The position numbers and the translations under genes were made by a program. Positions 1 through 13,489 of a DNA stretch of 64,000 bases are shown here, piece by piece; position 1 is the stretch's first letter, and each line of letters opens with the position of its first letter. Below the pieces are notes generated by a model. The model was not told the DNA's origin and did no database searches. It was given only the letters and a program-made list of their open reading frames with translations. Where the stretch lies: the NCBI GenBank assembly GCA_964059195.1, contig CAXKWD010000006.1, forward strand, positions 18,252,129 through 18,316,128, in the 5' to 3' direction. The stretch comes from Ectobius pallidus (taxonomy: Eukaryota; Arthropoda; Insecta; Blattodea; Ectobiidae).

Positions 1-135
1 TTTTATATTTGAATAAAAAAAAAGATCACTTAAGGAAATTTTTAAAAATTAAGTTTAAATAAAAATTATGTAGTAGGCCTAGTGCTTGAAATAAAATTAC
101 TGCAATTGTATAGGCTACGTTTTTAAGATTAAAAT

Positions 136-282
136 TTAATGTAACATTTCACACTTAATTCCCCATGTTGCCTCTTGCACCGTGGTGAATGGTGAGCCTA
201 AGGTTGCAGGGGCATAACGGAGGCTGCATTCATCATCAATTAGAGCAACAGCTTTGGAAACGTCTAAAGGATTGAGAGGCAT
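136..282 (-). pseudogene. Tc1/mariner-like transposase N-terminal fragment
   Basis: The minus-strand frame encodes MPLNPLDVSKAVALIDDE followed by SLRYAPATLGSPFTTVQEA. This spacing matches the helix-turn-helix DNA-binding region at the N terminus of Tc1-like transposases, where an AVALI-type helix is followed by a SLR...LG.S.STV-type recognition helix. About 49 codons run from this methionine to a stop; the frame also runs 34 codons upstream without recognisable similarity. No DDE/D catalytic domain follows before the window edge, so this is a relic. The family call rests on the motif pattern only. A chance match is possible because the stretch is short. Confidence 0.4.
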
Positions 283-384
283 AATTTCAACTAAACCAAA
301 CCTACTGACAGAATCACTTCGATGCGAACGGAGACAGTTTCCGTTCAGTTTGGAAGGAAATGACGCAATACAACAATGAAACAC

Positions 385-2910
385 CTAGCAATATGTACGT
401 CAAGTTAGTGCTTATAATCATATTGGAATCACCCTATTGCGATGTTTTTTCGTTTTGTTTGGTGATAAAGTGAAGATATGAAGAAAGCAGATATGCTGTA
501 CCTATAGCTAATGATCCATTAAAAATAATAATTCATCCTCACCAGCAACAATGTATAAACATCCAATCAAAATTATGTTTAATCTTAAAAGTACAACAAA
601 TTTTACAGTGATCGGTTTTTTTCTGCCGGTCAGTGTAGTTTTGAGAGTAATAAGTGTTAATGTGTCCTTGACTGTATCGTATACAGAGATAACACATCGC
701 TTGAGTCAACTACGAAGTCGTGCGTTTTGCATATCTAAAGAAGCAGTGGCTATTACCCGTAACAGGATCAAAGTTAATACTTGACCAGAACTAGTGGGTT
801 TCTCGAAGACTTTAAGATGGCAGTACCGGACTGTGCGTCAAAGAAATGGAATAGCCACCACCCCCAATAGCAATCCTTAAAAACGATCACAGAATATCAC
901 GTAATAAACAGGCCCTAGGCCTATGAGAAGACGAAGAAGGGTACTTCATGCAGTATTACGTGTTAAAAAATTGCAAGAGGAATTTCTTTCCTTTCATGTA
1001 ATGTTCAAACAAAAACAATATTCCGTGGTTTCAATGACACGTATTAAACTTATTCAAACTTAAGTTTTAGGTTGTTCTTCCTTCAAAGTCATTTTTTGCC
1101 CTGATGGGTTCTGAATTTCCAGAAACTACATTAATTATTTCTTTAGGAACATGAGTGCAAATAGTATAAATTTTATTACAATCTGTAGTTAATTTTACTG
1201 TTTTGGAAAAAATCTGAGCTTTATTGTATGTTTATTTAGTTGCTCTTCACCCCAAAACACAAACACAATATTTTGACAAAGCAAGCTGAAATTACATGTT
1301 AACATTGTTTATATTCCCGGAAGGGCCGACTGTATTGTTGTTTCGTAATGTTTTATCTTACCTACATGACAGCGGTTTTAATGGATTGTGGTAATAATCT
1401 GTATTTTCCCTATGGATTATTATCATTCCCAGACTACGACCAAGCGCTGTGAAATCAATTATTCTCTTTTTACCCAAACAAAACAGGAACCGGGTAGTCC
1501 AAATTTAATAACGGTTACATAATATGTGGCTACCTGTTTCACTGAGTGACTCTCTTATTGGAACCATATAGAACTTTTCCCATTTAGTTCACTTGTCCCA
1601 GAAGATGCCTGTTGAAAGCTTCTACTCAAACGAGAAACCCTTATCCAATAAATATTACTTTAATTTAATGTAAAACCGACATCATAACTTCCATAGCACA
1701 ACTTAGTGCACCAGTATGTGTTTAACACTCAATTGGCATTTCGTCCATCCATTCTGATTGATTGGCTGTGTAATGTGTTCTAATTTCAATTCTTAACGAT
1801 TGTTCGCCAATATTAAAACACAGCTGTGTAATATCATGGGGAGGTTCCATGTACATGAAGAGGCAGCCGCCAGAAGTCAGTCGTGCAATTTATTAAATCC
1901 TTCCGCATGGAGACTCATGCTGACGTCATTATGAGTGTTTAAATTAATGAACAACATAACCAAGAGACGCTCTGAAATGTCTGTAAAAAGAATCTTCCTG
2001 CAGAATCTGTTATAAATGTGTGTGTCAAAATGTCTATAATAATACAGAGTGAAGCAGACATACATCGATGGTATATTTAAATATTATAAGATTCTTTTGA
2101 ACTTATGTTGATAATGTTTCGTGATTGACATAGAGGTAAAAGAAAGTTGCCCAATGTGAGAAAATAGCCTGGAGTACGGTAACACTTTGGAAAATATTTT
2201 CCTTTCTTTCCGTCATATCTTCTGCCAAAACTGTAGGAACTCTCCTATTTTTTTTTGTTTTTTTGTTTTCTTGATCTTAACAGTTTATGAACCCAGGTCT
2301 GGTTTGATTATTTTCCTGCTTTTCTTGTGAAAGATACTCAAATATGACATCAACGCAACACGGTACATGTTAAAATCTTGATAAAATTCAACCTTATAAC
2401 CTTAACTTAAAACTGGGTCCAAATCACAATTTCAGCCTTCATAAAATAAAACACAACACATATGTACACATTAAAACTATGGTGTCACAGTATGAAAAGT
2501 TGTATTTATTAGGCCGAATATTGATTCCACTTCTTCCGTTTGAACTCCAGATGTGTCAATCATATAAAATGAGCATTTCAACGAATTTGATGTGCCATCT
2601 TCAGTTTTGTTCTTGAGGAGTTACCAAAATTGTCCTCACTGAGTCCTGATACATTGTATATAGAGAAATCCATGAGAGATGCACAGTGATAATCACGTAG
2701 TTCATACTGTTTAGTAATTCCTGACCACACGACACAGTCTATGTTTGAAAAGTATACAAATAAAAGATATTGAGAAGAAAGCTATCTTGTTATTTTCTTT
2801 TACTGGTTCTGAGTGTTAAATTAACCTCAGCTCTTCGGGCTGCTTAGTCGGTGGTCCGAATTGCCTCAAATGTATCGCCAAATTCTACATTTTTTTATAT
2901 TTATTTTCCT
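385..2910. other. No gene seen
   Basis: AT-rich sequence with only short chance reading frames (for example 77 codons on the plus strand at 551-784). I saw no inverted-repeat ends, RNA gene or protein similarity here. Confidence 0.5.
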
Positions 2911-2913
2911 TTT

Positions 2914-3480
2914 CCATTCATGCGACGTGCATTTGATATTGATCAATAATGTTCAGCAATGCCTCGGGTATCGACCAATCACGGTCGTTTAACTTGTAAC
3001 ATTCTTTTTAGGAACAGAATGCTATTTTATCGTAGGTAATCCCACGAGTTTATCGATGAACTCGTCAACTCGAGTTGGATTTCTTAAGACTATTCCATGA
3101 ATAAAAATGTAACATATTATACAAATAATAATTACTTTCGTGATTTATTATATAAAACAAAACTAACAGCTGCGAGTTCAGGGCATACTATGAATCAACC
3201 ATCCATGAATCGATTCGAGTTACCATGTTGTAACCAGTGCTACTAATTGTGCATATAAGACGTAGTTAACTTCATTCAGGTAAGCTAACAGCAGAACAGA
3301 ATAAAAGCACATCAACTGGCTTGGACCGAATCGAAATTGTGTTTTAACCAGTGTACATTTATATTACCCGTACTTCAATTTACAAACAAGTTAGCCTATG
3401 TTGTATAAAATAATCTGTTTTCGTGCTGCTTAGTGGCAACATGGGACGTAATAATCACGGTACATTGATGATATATTGGT
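2914..3480. repeat. Foldback-family repeat, copy A (partial)
   Basis: Positions 2914-3036 match, in reverse orientation, the outer end of the repeat family seen complete at 11756-12957, including its two GACCAAT-type boxes. Positions 3040-3480 then match the inner and middle part in forward orientation (GACTATTCCATGAATAAA at about 3090, then GAATCGATTCGAGTTACC). Two arms of opposite orientation meet at a short centre containing CAACTCGAGTTG, so the copy looks like a foldback element with one shortened arm and a lost right end. Confidence 0.6.
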
Positions 3481-3961
3481 ATGTGCAGTGACAACACACA
3501 AGTTTCGAAGTTATTTTTCCTCATAAATAGCTGCAACTAGCTTTGCTCTTGGGTATTGCTAAGTACATACGTATGAAGGTGATTCCTACATCGATATAAA
3601 TGAGCCGGAAATCACTACAGTAATAAACGATTCTCTACAACAAGCAGGGCATCTGACAAAGTGAGACTTCTAGAAATATATTTAATTACTCAATTTATTA
3701 ACATAGGGGTTCTGCAAGTTATTAAAACTGAAACAACTTTTAATTGTTCCTTTTTTGGTTTTAGAGTTCTTTTTTTCTTCTTTTTTCCGATGGAATAAGG
3801 TTGTTATCTATTAAAGTAAATAATTAATAAAATGCACGGATTTAATTATGTAAACATAACAATTAAAAAGTGGCTCAAAGATAATTTATTAAAAAGATTA
3901 ATTTTCTTCACATACATTGAAATCTCCAATTCAACGGAATTTAACATTTCAGTCTGTTATT

Positions 3962-4003
3962 AAACGGTTTTAAGCTCTTTTGAACAAAAGAACCGAACCG
4001 TTT
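3962..4003. repeat. Nested inverted repeat (potential hairpin)
   Basis: AAACGGTT at 3962-3969 pairs with AACCGTTT at 3996-4003. Between them TCTTTTG pairs with CAAAAGA around a 2-base loop. The two nested stems are perfect. No known function. Confidence 0.5.
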
Positions 4004-4009
4004 TAATCT

Positions 4010-6010
4010 AACAACGGAACTGTAAGCTCGGTAGAAACGGAATTACACTAATGTTTAGCAGACAACTTGACATAAGAAATCTACATTTTCCTTGTCTTTT
4101 TTATTCACACTGAATTCTCAGGGAATGAGTCGGTAGATGTGAAAATTAAACTATCAGTTGTCTTCATATACAACTGAATCGATTAGAATTGTAGTTAACT
4201 AACTACACTAAAGAATTTCAGAAAAAATATATAAAAAATTCTGATAATTACCTTATTGGATTTTATAAGATTCTTTATTGCAGAAAGGCAACTAATAGAC
4301 CAATACACTTGAAGCATCAGTCAGAAATCTAAATTAACAACTTTTCTTCTGTCCAGAGTAGAATAATGTCACTGCAGTTAGTTATTTTTAATTCTAAATG
4401 AAACCAATGGAACAAAACAAGTCACTCACTGTTTTGCATGCGTCATATGCGCATATTTAATCTTCCTCATCCAGTGGACTACTGAAAGAGTTCCTTACAG
4501 AAGGTCTGAATATCTTTATCAGTGGGAAGTAGGCTACTTAATGAGTTTCTTGATGTCTGTCATCTTGACTTCAACACGAAACTACCTATCAAGACATGCT
4601 CTTTAACAGTTCAAGGATGTTTGTTTGAAAACACAAACTGTTGAAAAGTTCCAGGCATAAAGACCTTTCTGGTTTCTTTTAACAGTAGAAGAGAGCTTGT
4701 TTCTTGTAATGTGGTGGCCATCAACTAGCCAAGTTTAATATATCTTCATCCTGAATGATAGGATCCTTCATGGTTTTTCCAATATTAACAAGAATTTATT
4801 CATACTCTTTAAGAGTGTAAATTCTGTCAGTTTCCTTGACTGAAAGTTTGTTGAGACCGAATGCTCTGTTGCAGTAAAGAAATGAATGGCGTCTCATGGG
4901 GAAGAAGTGGACGATCTCTTAACTAATCATGCCCCTATTGGAATTGGAAGAAACTAAGTTCTGTAGTTAGTTATTTTCGTCACAAACCAATGCAGGGTCC
5001 TTTAAAATAATGATTTTTCATTAAACTCATTTCGCTCGAAATGTGTATTTGGCTCCTTCTAATTGGTCGATTCAACTGATTAGAATAATCTTAACAAGGA
5101 CCGTCTTTGCTGCTGCATATTTGCATATTCTTTATGGAGGGAGCGAGCTTTGTACGTATGACATTAGATCTAGTACACACAGTTGAGAGTTCTCTCTCAG
5201 TCTTATCACCATTACAATTCATAACATCGTTCCTTTAACTTTAGATCATCAGAAAGCGTATTTTCCTGCCGGAGCCATATCCACGTACAAACATCCAGTA
5301 ATTGATTGTTCTTGCAAAAAAATAAAGGATTAAATCCCAGAACACAATAACCTTAACAGAGTCTCGGATATGTTGCATGTAATAACGGGGATTTTGCGAA
5401 CCCGGAATCTAAAAATTACAACGTGCCTGGACGGAAATGAACTACAGGCTTCATGTGTGCAATGTTTCCAACAGGACTCACATTGAACATCTGAGTTAAT
5501 TAGACAAAACTTGTTAAGTTTCTCTTTCTATCAATAGTAGTTTCAATTGTCTTGAGTTTCATTAAATGTGAGTGACGAGTGTTCAAAACAAAAGGACATT
5601 TGTGAGGTTCCGTCCGAAATGGCATGGGAAAGACAATTCAGCATCTTCCCCGGATGTCGGGAAGTAGTCAGTTATCATGGTGGGCGACGTGTATATTGCA
5701 GTAACGTGAGGTGGATATGTTTTACCACAAAGGTTCAAATTTTGTAGCCAGTAAACAAGTACGGAGCGCGTGAAGATTATATTAGAATGGTGTAAATAAG
5801 TAGAGAAAGATAGATTTAACAATAAAGGGAAATCAGTGTGAAGCTTGTGTTTCATCACTTCCATAATTCCATCAACCTCCTCCCCGACATCTCGATGCGG
5901 CTGAGTATCGAACCGGACCATCTCGGCAAGAAGGAAGATTTGCTTTTATCAACTGGCGTAAAAAGCATTGAGGTAAATGCAGTCTTCACACACACACACA
6001 CACGTATATA
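4010..6010. other. No gene seen
   Basis: Only short overlapping frames on both strands around 5583-6121 (112, 63 and 88 codons) with no recognisable motif. A (CA)n tract lies at 5986-6003. Confidence 0.5.
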
Positions 6011-6016
6011 TTTCAG

Positions 6017-6478
6017 AAATAAAATGTAACGGATTATGTAAATACTAATTATTTTCTTACTTTGTTCACAATATTCTATTGGCCGTAAGTTCACGGCATA
6101 ATAAATGAATGAACAGTCCACGGTAGCTATTTTATGAATCGATTGGAGTTCCCAATGCTACCAATAGTGCGTACGACAACATGGAGAGTGTCGTCGTAGT
6201 TTCTTAAATCAAAACGTTATGATATCACACGAACGAATAAGTTATGTAGTATAAGATAGTGCGTTTTCATTCTGTTCACTGGCATCATGTGACGCATTAA
6301 TCACAGCACGTTGATGCTATACGTGTCCAGTAAAAAGCTGAAGTTTTATGAGATAAAATTGCACTCTTGCGATCCGAGGAAGCACTTTATAAAATAAACG
6401 GTCGTTATTGGTCCATATCCGAGGAATTGCTAAACATTATTGGTCAATATCAAGCCCACGGCATATGAATTGAATAGT
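6017..6478 (+). repeat. Foldback-family repeat, copy B (single arm)
   Basis: Starts at AAATAAAATGTAACGGATT and ends at TGAATTGAATAGT, matching the right arm of the element at 12428-12957 throughout, including CCAATAGTGCG and the terminal TTATTGGTCAATATC. The left arm and the GACTATTCC junction are missing or replaced by the CA tract before it. Confidence 0.6.
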
Positions 6479-6489
6479 CAGTATAAACA

Positions 6490-9400
6490 TAATCATAATC
6501 ATTCATAAGATATGCCTTGTTCGTTGTAATGAAATATGCAAGGATTCATTTCGTCTGAGGCAATCGTAAACTTGTTAAATTCCTTTAAATATAAATACAC
6601 TTATCCAAAAAATACTAGAGAAGTGTAAGCCTTTAGATTCTTTATTTGTGCATTGGAGTGAAGTTCACAAGGTAATATAGGCTAATAACAGAAGGTAATT
6701 TGCTTGGATAGAGCAAGGAAGCTAAGTTGCTCATTTATGTTACGTAGCGTGTGCATTCCATTAACCGGAAGCAAGGAAAACAAGGAAAAATCCAGATTTC
6801 AGCCGCATGTTGTCATCTGTATGCATAAGCCTACCCCTGATATGTTTGAAATCTCAATTTTTTTATTTCTGAACCCACTACGGGCGAGTTTATGTGGTAA
6901 TACATTCCACAGTATTTCCTTGCATTAAACAGAGAATTCAAATATGTACGTAACACATGAAAGTTTTATAGCTTGAATGGGGTCAAAGAGATATAAAATA
7001 TGCTTAAAGTGATATTTTAATATGCTTAAAATATCCATAACGGGATAAAGCAGGTAAAAAGCAAATATTACAAAACTGGATTTATTCAACACTATTCAAC
7101 TACTTAAAGTTTGGAACAAATGAAGACTACACAGGAAAACGAGGTACGTCACTTTTTCTCCAAGTGTAACATATTGTGTTTATGTGTTCTCCAAGGTCGA
7201 ATCTATCGTTTTAAATCAAGTATATGGTGATAAAGAGGTTAGTCATGTGTATGGGAAAAGAATGATGTATGTCAACTTGAAACAGAAGAAGCATGTGGAA
7301 AGTCCCAACATTATCTCATTATGAGGTCCATACCTGCAACATGTTCTAGCCTTTTAATTTTATAATAATATAATATCTCAGCAATTTTCTTTCCTTTACT
7401 CACCTTATTGTTGAACTATTTTCACTCGAGCTATAAACTTGAAATTTGGCGTATTTATAGCCTTTAACCTGTATCGATGGGAATATTCCCAAATAGTTTT
7501 GTAGAAACACCTTCTACATAACCTAAGAGAAATATCGTAGGAGAATATTTCAGAACAATAACTGAAACTACAATAACTTTATTGGTGAAGCACTCCTACA
7601 CAACTACACAATATAATTAATACTTGTGGATATGAGAGTCTGCGACTGCATGTTAGTAATGCGAGAAACTTAGACAGACTGAATTAGCTGAAGATGTCAA
7701 TTCCACTCTAAAAGCCAGCCGCTAAGCGGGCGAGCCCGGCGAGAAATAAGAAATAAAAAATATACACAGTAAAGTACTGTATAAAGACATAAGCCTTTGA
7801 TGAAATCAAACAAGTTCTGATATTTAATATTTTACTCAGGAAAATGCCTAAATTTGTTCACATTTCCTGTAGGTTTATTGTGGCTAACTGTAATCTGTAT
7901 GCCTTTCTCAGATACAGTGTCAGTTAAGAACCTCACTGGGAGTTTGGGGGGCGATACCCGAACGAGCAACGCAATTAAGCCTATTGAAAACGGAAACAAA
8001 GCTTAAATCTTGTAACACCACTGCCATGTCCACAAGTAAACTATGGGTGAAAGTAGGAAACATGTGAAAAAAAACGAGACATATGAGGACTCACAAGTGA
8101 GACCAGTACTAAACATATCAGCGAATAACGCCGTAGGTGGAAAGATTAAATCGATAGAATATAGGCCAAGCCCAAGCTGGAAGTAGAACGACTTATGAAA
8201 TGCTACAAAATAAAAATCGGAATATGCGATCCAGCCTAAAGTGTGGAGTGAAGATGATGATGATGATGATGATGAAAAGGAATTTTGAGTGATGATGTTA
8301 AAGGTAAAGAGGTGAAGAATTTGTTCTAATTTAATAACAGCTAAAAGTGTTAAACATTTCATATAATTCATGGCTAAATTTAAGAAATGATTAGAGAATG
8401 ATACTGTAGGATCGAGGACTGGTGGTTTAGACTATATTACCGAGAAAACTATGTGGCACAACTGTGCGGAACTTAATGTGTCATCAGATAGCTAGAATAA
8501 ATCTGTGCTTCTCTTCCAAGAGAGAGTTAATAAAGGGAGATGGGTTCCAAATGGCGAAGAGAAGACAAGTGGATTAAGAAGAAAAGGTACTCATTAAAAA
8601 CCACTTAAGCACAGGATGTTCCCAAGAATGTACTGAACCAGGCTAACAAGTAACTTCTTCAAAGAAGAAACGATCTCTTCCTGCATATTATTCAATAACA
8701 CTTTCCTCTAACAACAAGTCTGTATGTTAACATCATTAAAGCATGTCGATACTGTGTCACAAATACTTGTGAAGAATCAAATATGTTAGTTTAATTGAGC
8801 TGAAACATAATATACCAATAAGCATTTAACTTAACGATTGAGATAGTCAGCTCTGTATAATCTCTATTTATATCCACCTCATGCTCTAAAAGTGTAGATA
8901 GATAGGAGACGTTCAGAAACTGTAAAGCAAAAATAACAATATTAATGAGCTATCAGTTCATATTGAAAAATTAGTTAAGGTAGCCAATTAAGTTTAAACG
9001 TCTTGAAATTTTTGTGAGTTGATTACTTTATTTTCAATAATTTTACACATTTTCTTTAATTATACTTAAGTAATTGCGAACCTATTGTTTATCAGTGCAT
9101 ATGGAAGAGCACAAGTGGTGTAAATATAAATAAAATGTATAAAAAAGATGATAGAAGTTTCATCAGTGTAAAGCATTTTCAGAGCACTGGTGTAGAAATT
9201 ATTCCCGCAGGTGGCAGCATTTTGCTGATCTGAATGAGGATGTTTGTTTAGGGACTTCTTTGAGGATATCAGTCTTTTATTTACGGAGTTACACCACTTA
9301 TGCTTGTACCCCTGTTATATTCACTGCAAAGTCAAAATCCCAAATTAAGTGAAAAAGGTTCACAATGAGATACTAAGGAAGGATTGCAATCATCACAACT

Positions 9401-10780
9401 TTCCTTGCTGACACATGACTGCCCCATAAAAGAGTTAAGTAACTGAGATGGCTGTGAGCAAGAGTGTAGTAATCTGAGCTACGGCCAACCTTAAGATAAA
9501 TAAACATTTACTTGTTTTGCTAGAAAAGTAGTCAGTAGTCAATGTAATCGCTACATGTCCAGCCAGGTTCAACGTGAATGCCTCAGAAACTAAAGTGTTT
9601 GTCAGGATCATAATGCTAATATAAATTTCCAGGTAACAGTTTCATCGTCACTTAATTTAAGCTTGTTAGGATTACAACATTGAAGAATCTTAGAATATAT
9701 TTGCTCATCTAGGCTTTTTAAAATAATCAACATATTATATGTGAGATGTGTGCCAACTCGGTACAAAATAAATATGGATATGAAAGAAATGCAGTAATGA
9801 AATCACTGGAAACAAGTTCACATCTTCTCAGCGTTATGTTATTCTTGACATAGAACTCAAAATGAGTTATTACTTACATTATACAAGACGGAAGAGTGGA
9901 CGGAAATAACCTCAACAGAAGGGCACATGTCCATCCTCACATGTAAGCCCGAGAAGAATAAACTCAAATATGAGAGAACAGAGCAAGTTCTTGCAAACCA
10001 GAGGGTGCCGGAGAAAGAGTTAATTGATTGGGTTGTTCCAAGATTCTATGTAGCGATAATTTATTCTATTATTGTATGAAGTTCAAAATGAGTAACATGA
10101 AGCGATCTATCTAAAAACAATTATTTTGTTTGAAATGTCGTGTTGGAGTGATAAGAAGTGGACTAAATATTCCGTAGGACAAAACTATCCAATGGGCATA
10201 TAACCGGGACAAACCGGTATTCCTCTGACGTTATATATTCACTACCTGCACACTCATTCGCTAAGCTCAAGGATAACCTGCATTCCTATTTCGTCAAGCT
10301 ATTTGAAACACTGTATTTACATTGAACATTTATCCTGTGTACGGAAGACTGTAATGGAATCACGTAGTTGTCGTGTAGAACAGGATAACAAATTTGAAGA
10401 GAAACTTGACACATTTGTCACTTTTTGTTTTGACTTTTAATCAGTCTCTGGTTGAAAGACAGAATTGGAAGATATGTTCACTGGACATGTTGTACACGCG
10501 ACAGGAATTCCATCAATCACACCGACTCATAATCAAATTTCAACTAGTGAAGGATAACTGAACTGATTTAATTCTACAAATTATCAGAACCAGTAAACCA
10601 TTCTGCTTTCACATTTCCCTCGTTTTGACAGGAAGACTGGTTATCCAGCTAAGTAGTTAAACACACTCTTATACAATCACGTGGGAAACGTTAACAAATA
10701 CTTGCACATTTCAGAGAATAAATTGGCAGTTAATGATGTTATACAGTAGGATCCTCATTGCTTAGTGCATTAACCCGTTA
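6490..10780. other. No gene seen; one GAT microsatellite
   Basis: About 4.3 kb of AT-rich DNA. A (GAT)n run lies at about 8252-8274. The longest frame (8003-8371 minus, 122 codons) is the reverse of this low-complexity stretch, with serine runs, and looks like chance. Confidence 0.5.
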
Positions 10781-10789
10781 TCACTCGCG

Positions 10790-10808
10790 TGTTAGATTGA
10801 ATCTAACA
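10790..10808. repeat. Perfect 9-bp inverted repeat beside TTAACCC
   Basis: TGTTAGATT and AATCTAACA flank a single G. Twenty bases upstream is TTAACCCGTTATCACTCGCG. TTAA followed by CCC recalls the ends of piggyBac-type elements, but I found no matching right end. Confidence 0.3.
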
Positions 10809-10916
10809 TGCGTTTCTTTCTTTTATTGATATTAAATACAACTCAAATGTGTGGATTAAACTTACAATAAGATTCTATGTAATCATTTTAGCATTTGTAA
10901 AAGCTAATACTGTTAC

Positions 10917-10920
<4 letters not shown>

Positions 10921-10951
<31 letters not shown>
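10921..10951. repeat. (TA)n microsatellite
   Basis: About 15 uninterrupted TA units. Confidence 0.9.
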
Positions 10952-10953
<2 letters not shown>

Positions 10954-10959
10954 CCATTA

Positions 10960-11755
10960 AAAAAATAATATTAAACGGCCTTTAAAAATGTGAATTATTT
11001 TTTCAAGATTCAGGCATTGTAAACATTTAGTTTCTGTTAGTAGGCATATAGTAGTATTATTAGTATTATTATTTATTATTTTATTATTAATTATTATAAG
11101 ATATTATTTTGATATTTGAAAGCGTAACCATATTCATATTATTCAAAAGCGTTATAAACTTACCTCTTATACACAGGATGAATGTTAATAATACCGCTGC
11201 AGACACGTGTGTGATATCATGTTACAGTTGAATTGCACAAATAATGAAGCACAGGTGTTGCAGATAGCATTGCTGGCAAAACAACTTTCTCTTTGAAGAT
11301 ATAATTATGGTTCTTATTAAAATATATACACACTTGTTGGTTCCAAACTGATAGCGCGTGCGGTCGCGGGTTTTGAGGAAATGGCTACGAAGTTCATGGC
11401 GTTCCTTGTGTAGGGCATCAATCGCTGGATTGACGTCTTGATCTCAAGGATTTATACTGGATCATATTCGAGACCCCAGCCGGAAGAAGAAAAGCGGATC
11501 AGGAACCAACTGTATACTGCGTAATCAATACAGTTTAATTCAAATCAATGTAATGGGTTTAGTGTTAGATAACCATACCCGATATATTTTCAGCCTTCAT
11601 AAATATATTGTGGACGAAATTGTGTTGGTAGCTTTGAAAAGATCCATAGCACTCTTTTGAAACAATGCATACGAACTTTGTGTTTAATTCTTGTTCCTGT
11701 TTATGTGTTTAAGAGCACTTCCATTTTCATTCTTACCTGAGAATTTATTATCACA
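10960..11755. other. No gene seen
   Basis: AT-rich with ATT-rich low complexity near 11050-11100. The GC-richer stretch around 11350-11500 has no frame or RNA fold I can support. Confidence 0.5.
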
Positions 11756-12957
11756 GACTATTCCACTCATACGTTCCGTGTTTGATATTGACCAATAACG
11801 TTTAGCAATTCCTCGGATATAGACCAATCACGGCTGTTTTTCTTACAATATTCTTGTAGGAATCGCGAGGGGGCATTTTATCGGGTAAAGCCGTCTGCTC
11901 GTTACTGGACACGAAAGCATCAGTGTGCAGTGATTAACACGTCATATGTTGCGATTAAACCGCACGAAAACAGATTATTTTATACAATACAACTTGTCTG
12001 GAAATTGATATAATAGAAATGTACATTGATTAAAAACACAATTTCGATTCGGTGCAAGCCAGTTCGTATGCTTTTATTCTGTTCTGCTGTTAGCTTACCT
12101 GAAAGAAGTTAACTATGTCTTATAAGCACCATTGGTAGTACTGTCACAACATGTTAACTCGACTCATGGATGGTTGATTCAGAGTATCACGTGATCTCGC
12201 AGCTGTTTGTTTTGTCTTTATAAAACAAAGCACGATAGTAATTATTATTTGTATAATCCGTTACACTTTTATTCATGGAATAGTCTTAATAATACCAACT
12301 CGCCAATTCTCGTGGGATTACCTATAACAATCCCACGAAAGATTACTAGTTTATAGATATATTTTAGAGAACGAAGTTCGGTCAAAGTTTTCTCATGAAA
12401 TTCGTAATGTCAAGTAGGATTTATTAAGTCTATTCTATGAATAAAATGTAACGGATTTTGTAAATAATTATTATTTTCTTACTTTGTTGTCAATATCCTG
12501 TCAGCCGTAAGATCATGGCATAAGTAGATGAATAAACATTCGATGATTCGATGAATAGATCCGAGTTCCTAATGCTACCAATAGTGCGCATCACAGGATG
12601 GAGTGCGTCGTGGTAGTTCCTTATATCAAAACGCTTTAAAAGCTCACGAATTGTCTTAAAGCGAATCGACATTTCGTTTTTTAGTCAATGGACATTTATA
12701 TTATTTCAATTCCCAAACAAGTTATTTTGTAAAAAATAATGTGTTTTCATTCTAATCAATTATAACATGTGACGTATTAATCACCGCACGTTGATGCCTT
12801 TCGTGTCAAAAACGAGCTGTTGTTTCGTGAGATAAAATCGCATCCTCGTATCAAGAGCGAGCATTTTATAAGATAAACGATCGTTATTGGTCAATATCTG
12901 AGGAATTGCTAAATCTTATTGGTCAATATCAAACATGCGGCGTATGACTGGAATAGT
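11756..12957. mobile_element. Foldback-like element with long diverged inverted arms, copy C/D
   Basis: The left arm (11756-12285, read in reverse) and right arm (12428-12957) are alignable along their whole length in opposite orientation. Both outer ends read GACTATTCCACTCATACG-like inwards (GACTATTCC at 11756; GGAATAGT at 12950-12957). Both inner ends carry [GT]CTATTC[CT]ATGAATAAAA followed by TGTAACGG. About 140 bp of centre lies between them and contains paired copies of a (C)CCACGA and TTATTAAG motif. Each arm has two CCAAT-type boxes (ATTGGTC / GACCAAT) near its outer end. There is no coding capacity. The arms are clearly diverged from each other, so an alternative is two related single-arm insertions head to head. 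Copies at 2.9, 6.0 and 25.9 kb show that it is a family. Confidence 0.6.
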
Positions 12958-12959
12958 AA

Positions 12960-13480
12960 AATTTATTTCCCCCTGTTTTCAGTGAATTCAGTGTATTGAG
13001 CAGTCTGTGGTTGTTACATGTGGGAGTACAATCCATGAGGGAGAACTTTAATACTCGTAGCACATAAATAAATAAGGAGTGTTTAACCCGCGGGGCAACT
13101 CATCACCCCACTTGATTCCGTTTTTTTGCACGTAAGTTTCCCACAGCGTCCAGAAGGCTTGATCGCGCTAGCTTTTCTCACTAGAGCGTGCCCTGTATCC
13201 CATGCAGTACAAATGACAAGAAAAGGCGGCATTTTTAATATTTCTAAATTGTCTAAAACTGAGAGCCCAGCATTCGTTATAGGTATTGCTATGAGTGTTA
13301 TCAGGTGAAATTTCTTCCTTTATTCTTTTTACCTGCCAGATAGGGAATTAATCTTGAAGTTGGCGAACGAAAGCTAAAATATAAAATCCAACTTCTAGGT
13401 GCACTCAGCCACCGTTTATTCCATCTATGTTTAAAATTATGTTTAAAATTAACTTATATGTAATATTTCGTACTTTAATT
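12960..13480. other. No gene seen
   Basis: A 60-codon plus-strand frame at 13126-13308 lacks recognisable similarity. Nothing else is supported. Confidence 0.4.
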
Positions 13481-13489
13481 TAACAAGTG

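Noticed and set aside
8003..8371. 122-codon minus frame with a signal-peptide-like start
   Set aside because: The serine run is the reverse of a GAT microsatellite, and no family is recognisable.
10771..10808. TTAACCCGTTATCACTCGCG as a piggyBac-type end
   Set aside because: No inverted partner ending in GGGTTAA was found at a plausible distance; the TTAACCC at about 13085 is in the same orientation.
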